A stretch of DNA of 64,000 bases, from contig OX419761.1 of NCBI GenBank assembly GCA_948567375.1, positions 25,210,243-25,274,242 of the forward strand, given 5' to 3'. Of the stretch, positions 56,145 through 64,000 are shown one piece after another. The first letter of the stretch is position 1. Each line of letters begins with the position of its first letter. The notes beneath the pieces are model-generated. The model did not search any database, was not told the origin of the DNA, and was given only the letters and a program-made list of their open reading frames with translations. Both the position numbers and the translations under genes were made by a program. Source of the DNA: Lunularia cruciata (taxonomy: Eukaryota > Streptophyta > Marchantiopsida > Lunulariales > Lunulariaceae).

Positions 56145-59100
56145 CACATGAGTTTATACAATTTAAGCTAAAACCAGGAAAACAATGCACTTTAGTTCAA
56201 AATCCAATTAGGTGTTCCTTAAACCCATGCCGTACTTGTAATCAGTGAGTCGTTGACTGATCTGCCGGACTTAGTCTCGTAGTTCATGGAGAAATAGGAT
56301 TAGAAATGGGAGTAGAGAAGTTGTAATTAAGTAAGCTAATTTAAGTAGGCAAAGAAATTGTTTTTCGATAATTAGTTCTAGGTCAGAACATCACAACAGG
56401 AAGTTGACTTTTTAGGAGTTGAATTAGTTTAATTGAATAATATGCATCTATTTTCCAAAGCCTCTCTTCAACATTCTCATTTCAATTTCGATTGGTTCGA
56501 GGTCATATATAAATGATATGTGTGTGCGTGTGTGAGAGAGAAATGGGGTGGTGTAGACTGTTCTACAAGGGTCCATGTCCATTCAAGTATATTAACTCAG
56601 GATATGGAACGGCCCCCAATTGAACCTAATGGATACAAATCAGGGTACGACAATTTATGCTCTTATATCGGAAATTCTCACACTGGTTCTCTTCTAAGGT
56701 TTATGTTTGTGATTTCGTTTCTATTTCTTTGTCCTTTTCTATTTTTATTAGCATAAAGCTCTTGCCATCTCTAGAAGGTTTGTATCTATCCTTATAGAAT
56801 TAGTTAAATTGAAACTGTAACTTGCTGAGCTCTCAAGCTAGTTCAACTCTCCAATGATTGCTCTTATGATAAAGCACTGCATAGAATAATCGTATAAATA
56901 TTGCAATAAAATCAAGAATTTAAGAGCCAAATATGATAACCCTATTCAATCTACCGTCGGTAGATTGACTTTGTGAATGATACCTATACCCTTTCATGTC
57001 CTGAACTGGAATATGATATAAGCATCATCCAAGTCAAGAAAATAGGAGTTGATGAAAGAGCACCCTCTATACTACCAATCTTTACATCTTAACCCCTTCA
57101 ACATTTTCGTAAAGAACAGAATGATTGTAAATTTATAATAAAAATAGATTATTGAAATTTCCCCTTGTAATCTTCATAAATCTGTAAATTTTATTAGCCT
57201 TATCAGCAATTTCTTAACAAGGAATATGCAAATCCAAATCATAGACGTTGAAGTTTACAAATTTTGTGTGTGTAAAATTCCCTGCATATTAAAATATGTT
57301 TTAATATTAGCCATTTCTTTAAAGTTAGTCCATAAATAAATATATTTATGAATAGTATCTTAATTATTCTAAAAATATTTAAAGCTTTTACACTATTATT
57401 TATGCATCATACATCTAGTCCAAAATCTTCTTAGATAGCTTTTATTAATCAAGATTGTCATATTAAATCCATAAATCTATTCTCTTTCTTTACTAATATA
57501 TGAATAAATCCTATATTTTTTTTCAGGAAATGGTATCACACAATGAATTAATTTTTATATTATAAGATGTCATTAAATCTTCAATTGAATATTGGCTAAG
57601 ACCTTGGATTATTACAGCCATTGAAGTTAGCTGAATATGAAGGTGCACTATTAAAAAAGTAGAAAAGTCATCTAATTAATTACTAATTTATAGTTTTGCA
57701 TCCTTTTAGAATAAAAAAGAAGTAACTTTGTATAAATAATATCTCATTTCCATACTAAGATAATATTTGGATACAAGTTAGCTAAAAGGAGATCATTATT
57801 AAAAAAAACTACTAGTTTCTGGAAAAATAAAAATATTTCATCTAAGATTAGTAGATGCTAAATCATAATGCTCTTTAAAGCTATAGTGCATTTAACTAGG
57901 TTTATGCTTTCATCAAGGCTATCTAAGGCATTAGATAGAGAAAATTAAAGGTAATTGATTGATAATTGGTAAAGTTAATGATTTTTATATATAACAATTA
58001 TGCTTTAATGAAGTAGTTAACTTTAGGATAATAGCATACACTCTCCTTAAATAGCTACTCCTAACAACCACAAACCAATTCACTATCAGAAACACTTTTA
58101 GTTTTGGTATAATTATGGATAATATTGGGAATTCAAAATTTTCAAAAAGGTACTGTGATTATAATCATACTTTTCAAATACTTAATTTTAAGTTCAAAAA
58201 TTTGATAAAATTTACTTTAATTTAAAGAAGGAACTAGAAAAACATTAAAAAAAGCCAAGGAAACATACCAAAGAAATTAAGAGGATTTTAGGTTTCCACT
58301 CATATAAGCAAAACTCCATAAGAAGTTAAATAATATATATTAATCTTATTCTAAAACTCAAATTTGGGTTAACATAAAAATAACACATGATTTTCGTCAA
58401 AATTTAGAGTAGGAGTGATTATTGAGGCATTCATCTCAAAGTTCATAATCTTTCATGTTCATTTACCATAGTTTCATTTCAAAGTTTGGTTAACATAAAA
58501 ATAACACATGAGTTTCTTCAAAGTTTAGAATAGGAGTGATTATTGAGGCAAACATCTCAAAGTTCATAAACTTTCATGTTCATTTAGAAAGTAGTAGTAT
58601 TTATTGGTAATTTCTTCATATGTGTAAATTTTAAGTATGACTATCTCTCTCAAAATCCTCCTATACATCTCCAAGAATTTAATCAAGTTTTATTCTCAAT
58701 ATAATCTCCACTATTTGCTATATATACATCTAGTCTTTTCATGAGTACTTTATTTGAATCACAAACAAAACACATCTATCTTTGTCAATACCAAATCAAA
58801 ATCCAATATTTTATTTGGTAGAATCAACTTCCATTATGTGCAATATGCATGTAACCTTTATCAGGTTTTTTAAGGAAGTACTTGTGCTTGGATTTGTATA
58901 ATTTTCAATTTCCAAAGCACATTCTGACTTTATCAATGTAAAACCAAAGTAAGTACTGTCATACTCGTAAAATAAACTTCTATTATGTGCAATATTTCAA
59001 TAATATAACTATCTTTTTCTTGTTTTTTCTTTGTGAAATATTTTTTACTATATATTAATTTTTCAATATAATCCATTGAATCTAAGCTTTCTCTAATTGC

Positions 59101-59690
59101 TCATTTTGAGAGTCTATAAAGCTACATAATAATGGCAAGTATTGCTACAAGCTTCTTGAAATTATCTATCCACTTTCATTCATACTTGAAGAGGTTTCCA
59201 TATAATTAAAGAGCTTGACATTCTCTACAAGGAAGATTTTCAAATCCTATATGTAAATTATAACTTCCTCTTGTCTTCTCTACATTTGCTAATGGTCCTG
59301 GCAGTATCCATTAGTTAATAAGTGGTATGAAATTGTTGTGTTAGACCAAAAATAAAGGCAATCATTCTACAATAAAATCTCATCCTTTAAAAATATAAAA
59401 TACACAAAGTAATAGTTTCCTTTCTAATCTAGAGCAGTACATAGGGAGATCTGGATTTTTCAATTCTAAGGAAGTTTTGAGTAGTCCTTGTGATTGTGCG
59501 AGAATTGAGAAGGCTATTGCTCTGTGGTCACAAGTGCAAATCCAGTGAAAATTGCTGCATCAGAATCTGTGAGTTACAAGCTCTCTTTCAAGGCCAAGCT
59601 TGCAACACATGGAGGTCTGAGCAAGCAGTGGTGGTAATTCTCATTCTGTCACATCTCGTGCATCTTGGTGTTTGGAGTACCAACTTTGCA
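56145..59690. other. AT-rich region without recognised genes
   Basis: Very AT-rich with frequent stops in all frames. It holds a repeat of a transporter-intron phrase (tcgttgactgatctgccgg near 56250, also near 55672) and a tandem duplication at 58368-58588. No ORF with a motif, no RNA gene recognised. Confidence 0.6.
58368..58588. repeat. Tandem duplication, about 121-bp unit
   Basis: Two copies starting ggttaacataaaaataacac and containing taggagtgattattgaggca and aagttcataa, with scattered differences. Confidence 0.85.
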
Positions 59691-59697
59691 GTGCCAG

Positions 59698-60300
59698 TTC
59701 TCCTCACTCACAAATCCAATCCAAGTGATTCTTATGTCATAAGAACCACATTGTCATGGGTTTTCTATTGAGTCCATATTTGAAGAATTTGGATATCCAA
59801 CGCAGATGATATGATCATTTGTTTCACTGTAACACTTGCAAGTACTTGGTGTTAAAATCTGCACATGTGAAGTAGGACTGCTCTGTACTTATAGGTCCAA
59901 ATCAAGTGGTTTTTGTGGCAATAGAACGAGCATTGTGCAAGGTTTCTATTGAGATCTGATTCTTAGAAATTGAAGGTTAGATAAGGAAGTTGTGACAATT
60001 TGAAATCTGTGACTCTTTGGACATCATAACATTGTGAAGTGCAAATTCAAGCTATTGTATCTTTGTACTCAATGATCCAAATGAAGGGATCTTTGTGTCT
60101 TTAGAATCAGCTCCCTCAAACCCTTACACTGAAATTGATTGCCAAAGTTTAGGTGACAGATTAGAAGCTCTAGGTACCTCAAATTTTGCAGCCTTTGGTA
60201 TCTCTATGCACTACAGATTTGAAAGATAGTATCTTTGCACTCACATATTCAAATGAGGTGATTCTTATCTCATTAGAATCAGCTTCTCAAGGTCCTTACT
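59698..60300 (+). repeat. Four diverged tandem monomers in the LINE 5' UTR
   Basis: A shared phrase (cactcacaaatcca.tc.aagtgattctt, then cataagaac/ctttagaatc) recurs at about 59698, 59882, 60060 and 60232, a period of roughly 170-185 bp. The copies are well diverged. Tandem 5' monomers act as promoters in some animal LINEs; a promoter role here is inference. Confidence 0.65.
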
Positions 60301-60423
60301 TCAACACCAGCCTAGTTGTGCTTAAAATTATAAAACAGTAGTGATGCCTACTTGAAAATCCTGAAGTTTTGGTGTTGGAAGTAAAACTTCCAGATTGACT
60401 ATGAGTGATAAGTGATTGGCACA

Positions 60424-61264
60424 ATGGAGGAGTCCAAGATGGTGAAAGACATTGCTGATATAGCCATGAAGCAACAACAATTAGCTAAAATGTATAGGAA
60501 ATCAAATGATTTCCACAAGGACCTTAGAAGCTTCATGGCACCTATGTCCCAGTGCATGAGTACTCTCATGACTGATATGGAATTTGTAAAGGTTGAGATC
60601 AGTAGTGTAAAAGAGTCTTTGAACCTAGTCAACCAAGAGATTCAAGACCTCAAGAAGAGTTCTATCTCTTTGTTAACATCAACCAAGGGGATGGTTGATG
60701 CTACCGAGAAAGTTGCTTCGTTGGAAGCACAAGCCAACGACATTGCTACACAAGGCGGAGTGCTCCAACAGATTGTGGACACATTAAAAGTGAAGATGAA
60801 ATCTTATGCTGAAGCTACTAAGGTGGCTCAAATCTCTTGCTTGCAAGAGCATGAGGTTGAGAAGGAGAACCAATCGGTCAAAATGAAGAACTTGAGAATT
60901 TCAGGTTTGCTAGAGAGTGAGAAGAAAGACACCAAGGCCAAAGTGTGTGAGTTTATTGCTGATTCTTTTGAGAGTCCATGATCCTCAGAGTTTGCAAGCA
61001 TATAGATTGGGACAACAAGATGCACAACCAAGAAGCATTTTGGTGAGGTTTGGCTCAGAAATTCAAAGGAATGCAATGATGGATAACAAGGCTATACTGA
61101 AGGGGCGGCGTATCTGGTTGGACCCTGATCTCACACCTCTCCAATGGCAAGCAAAGAAGGGAGAATTAGAAAAAGTGAAGGAGGCTCAACAAGCAGGTTT
61201 TGTTGCATTCTTGAGAGACAATAGAGTTGTGATCACCCAAAGGAAGTTTTCAACTACCACATAG
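60424..61264 (+). pseudogene. LINE ORF1, RNA-binding coiled-coil protein, frameshifted
   Basis: ATG at 60424 (MEESKMVKDIADIAMKQQQ). The first part (to 60981) is a long coiled coil with VKVEISSVKESLNLVNQEIQ. It then reads SVKMKNLRISGLLESEKKDT, an RRM-like strand found in L1-type ORF1. A frameshift at about 60980 is followed by QAYRLGQQDAQPRSILVRFG, ILKGRRIWLDPDLTPLQWQA and KKGELEKVKEAQQAGFVAFL, matching the C-terminal domain of L1-like ORF1 (R..LV.F, LKG..I..DLTP). The role in the family is to bind the LINE RNA. It ends TAG, and after CAA TTC TAG the same frame continues as ORF2. Confidence 0.75.
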
Positions 61265-61282
61265 CAATTCTAGACCCTTAGA

Positions 61283-64000
61283 GTGTTTTTTTGGAATGTT
61301 CATGGTCTCACACATACCAAGTACTCAAGCGCTAAACCTGTGTGGGATGATGCTGATCTGATCAATCTTGTGGAGACATGGGAACATGAAGGAAACACCA
61401 TTCAAGACATTGAAGGTTTCACTCTTGTCGGTTCAACTTGGAACAAGCGGAGGCAACACAGAGGAAGGGGCTTTGGAGGTGTTGCTACTTATGACAGATT
61501 TGGCTTTGAAAAATCAGTCTCTTTAATAGGCCAAGATTCAAGTGGACAATACCAATGGCTGAGGATTGGAGGAGTTGTTACACCTTACTTCCTTGCTATT
61601 TGTTACTTTTCCCCATTGACATCACCAATCTATTCAAGCAGATCTCTCAACACCATGCAGCATTTCTACTACTTGACAAAGGATGTGTTGGAATTTCAAA
61701 GTAAAGGTGCAGTACTCATTCTTGGTGATTTTAATGCTAGGACCCAAACATCTCAGATTCCTGAGTTTAGTGACCTTGAGAATGATCCTTTCCATAGCTT
61801 GATAGATCATTCTAGTGCTTGGTCCCACTCTTCCAAAGGTCTCATATCCAACTCCATGAGTGAGCACTTTTTGAGCTTTGGTACCAATTGTAGCTTGAAG
61901 ATCTTGAATGGCCTTTCTCAATTTCCAAAAACTTGTAAGAGCACATGCTTTGCTTTTGGTGGATCTAGCACTATAGATTATATACTCACCTCACCCAGTG
62001 ATATACATATTGTCTCAGATTTTGTTGTCTTAGATCCTCAACCTGAATCTGACCATGCACCTCTATCTTGTGTCATCCTTCTTTCTTGCCTCAATAGAAC
62101 CACATTACCTATTGACCATGCCTTTAGAGGGAAACTCCGTCTAGATTTTCACAAGCAAGATCTGTACCAACAAGCTATCCATGAGAAATTGAGCTCTATG
62201 GAGTGGAGTTCTGATTTTCAACAACGTAGTGATCAGTTGGTTGAACTTCTTCAATCTACATCAACATTTTTGTTTCCACTAGGTTCTCACAGGAAGAGAC
62301 TTGGTCTCCCTTGCAATAGGTGGTTTGATGCTGATTGTAAAATGGCAAGGATCAAAGCTACGGATAGGTCTTTTGATCAAATTGCACAAAATCAAGCTTT
62401 TGTCTCTTATAGAAAGCTGGTGAAGTGCAAGAAGCGGGCATTCTTGAGACTCAAGGAGGTGGAGTTGAGCATTGAACTGAAGAGCAATCCCAAGGCTTTC
62501 TGGAAGAAGGTAACCATCAGATCTCCATTTCCATTGCTGGACCTGAATGAGCTTTGTGAACACGTGAAGGACCTGTACTTTTTCCCCGATGCTCCAAGCA
62601 TGGCACCTTGCCTTGGATCTGCTCTCACCATCTCTGAAGCTAATGTCAGATACCAATTGAAGAAGTTGGCCAATGGTAAGGCTGAAGACCTTGATGGACT
62701 ATGTGTTGAACTACTTAAGTGGGGTGGTAGCCATCTAATTCCAGTACTCACTTCTCTCTTGAATGAGGCAATCAAGTGTGGCTTTCCTGATAGATGGTGC
62801 TTCAAAAAGGTAGTTCCTATTCACAAGTCTGGCCAGAGAGATGTTGTCACCAATTACCATACCATTCTAGTGGGTAGTATCTTTGCTAAGTTGTACGGTC
62901 AAATTTTGGAGTTTAGGTTGAGTACTTGGGCTGAAAAGTACAAAATTTGAGCTAAGTGCCAAGCTGGTTTCAGATCAAGCTTTAGTACTTTGGATCATCT
63001 ATTGGTACTCCATGTTTTGTGGTGGAAATCTAAGGGTGTTGGAAGAGCTCTCTATGTTGCATTATTGATTTTAGGAAGGCCTTTGATAAGGTGCTTAGGA
63101 AATCACTAAGTGAAAGACTCATAGAAGTTGGTGTTTCAGCGGATCTGATTGGTGCTATCTCTAGACTCTATGAGAAAGTGATTGTGAGACTTTCATCTTT
63201 GAGCTCTCAAGATGTCCTTAGCACGATGGGTGTGATTTAAGGCTGCTCTCTATCTCCAACTCTGTTTGGAATCTTCATTGATGATCTGGAGAGACTACTC
63301 ATGGAAGCTGGAGCTACTGGTGTACAGGTTTGCTCTTTGATGATACATGCACTCCTTTATGCAGATGATGTAGTGCTTCTCTCCACCAATCCACAGAGTT
63401 TATAGAAGCTGTTGGATTCTCTTCTCTTGTTTTGCAATCAAACAAAGATGGATGTGAACCTTGACAAGTCCAAGGCGATGGTGGGTGGGTTCTAAAGGTG
63501 TCACACCTTTCTTTTTTGATGGACAGAAATTGGAGCAAGTTTCTTCTTATAAGTACTTGGGCCTTGAGTTTTCTCATGACTATAGTTGGTCTACTTGTGT
63601 GAAAATGAGAATCAATGTAGGGTTTAGAGCTTTGTATTCACTCATGAACCGCTCTAGACTTGCTCATCTTACCACATGGGAGTTGAAGAAGGTGTTGTTC
63701 AGATCTCTTGTGCAGCCGGTGGTTCTCTATGGTGCTCAGATTTGGGGTCCAGGTACTAAGAAGACATGGTGGCAAAAGGTGGAGAAAGTTCAGAAATTAT
63801 TTTTGTGTGATGAACTTGGGGTGAGGACTCAAACTCCTTATGTATTGCTGCTTGCTGAAATAGGGTTTTTGCCTCTTGAGGCTGAAGCTTTGTTTTTAGC
63901 TCTCACATATGCCACTAAGGTGAGGTCCATGGAGCATGAGAGACTTCTCTACCAAGCATTTTGTGCCACTCTATCTATTGGTTGGTATACAGATTTGATT
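61283..64000 (+). pseudogene. LINE ORF2: AP-like endonuclease and reverse transcriptase, 3' end outside window
   Basis: The first 555 codons are open (to 62950). The endonuclease motifs are FFWNVHGL (residues 3-8), VETW (30-33), ILGDFNAR (146-153), IDYIL (231-235) and ESDHAPL (255-261): Asn, Glu, Asp/Asn and His of the APE fold. Then the pre-RT segment WKKVTIRSPFP and KLANGKAEDLDGLCVELLKW, and the RT motif VTNYHTILVGSIFAKLYGQI. After TGA at 62948 the frame continues as CQAGFRSSFSTLDHLLVLHV. The active-site box LLYADDVVLLS is at 63355-63378. Downstream (63550-63990) reads KYLGLEFSHDYSW, LFRSLVQPVVLYGAQIWGPG and LGVRTQTPYVLLLAEIGFLP. Several stops and shifts follow 62950. The protein nicks target DNA and reverse-transcribes the LINE RNA in place. 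Confidence 0.88.

Larger units (their letters stand above)
59690..64000 (+). mobile_element. APE-type LINE, runs past the window end
   Basis: 5' UTR with tandem monomers (about 59698-60300), ORF1 (60424-61264), ORF2 with endonuclease and RT (61283 onward). The 3' end, tail and target duplication are outside the window. Stops and frameshifts in both ORFs show that it is no longer active, although ORF2 is open for 555 codons, so it is not very old. Confidence 0.88.

Noticed and set aside
1-64000. tRNA, rRNA or CRISPR-like arrays
   Set aside because: No cloverleaf-type sequence, rRNA block or regularly spaced repeat-spacer array was recognised; the direct repeats seen are tandem duplications or transposon ends.
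1-64000. Organellar or bacterial origin of the window
   Set aside because: Spliceosomal introns, LTR elements with tRNA-iMet primer sites and MULE/Harbinger transposases indicate a plant nuclear chromosome.

Overview
The window is plant nuclear DNA dominated by transposable elements, with one clearly intact host gene. The evidence is GT-AG introns, Ty1/copia and Ty3/gypsy elements primed by tRNA-iMet, Mutator-like and PIF/Harbinger transposases, and an EamA/DMT transporter of plant type. The gypsy pol and the endonuclease-type LINE resemble those I associate with non-seed streptophytes (bryophyte, lycophyte, fern or streptophyte alga). That placement is recall, not a search result.

Layout. 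1-3.2 kb: one small unrecognised ORF, a 3' tail of a LINE and a tandem duplication. 3.2-23.2 kb: a nested retrotransposon block on the minus strand. The outer element is a Ty1/copia copy with its 3' LTR at 3208-3432, 5' LTR at 22918-23163 and gag at 22133-22465. It is split by a Ty3/gypsy element (A, coding 8439-14950), which itself carries a second, chromodomain-bearing gypsy element (B, 15203-20836) and a 202-bp palindromic element made of two LTR heads (11587-11788). 23.2-35.4 kb: sparse DNA with a decayed Mutator-like transposase and two larger copies of a LINE whose C-terminus has a CCHC motif followed by a restriction-like endonuclease (RLE) domain. 35.4-44.6 kb: a candidate 9.2-kb PIF/Harbinger transposon with a DDE transposase, a Myb/SANT-like partner gene on the other strand, and an unrecognised multi-exon cargo gene between them. 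45.9-46.8 kb: a non-autonomous TIR element with an 8-bp target duplication. 50.9-56.1 kb: a seven-exon, 383-residue drug/metabolite transporter gene. 56.2-59.4 kb: AT-rich DNA without genes. 59.7-64.0 kb: an endonuclease-type (APE) LINE with 5'-UTR monomers, ORF1 and ORF2, running off the window.

The thread through the window is the RLE LINE. At least 14 copies are present, most of them 45-140 bp 3' tails. Most of the well-preserved ones have target duplications of 9-25 bp, and two sit in introns of the transporter. In the copy with an open reading frame, the stop codon lies inside a short GC-rich palindrome at the start of the shared tail.

Most coding sequence is mobile-element debris with stops and frameshifts. 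Only the transporter and the C-terminal ORF of one LINE copy are open throughout. All family calls come from reading motifs by eye.
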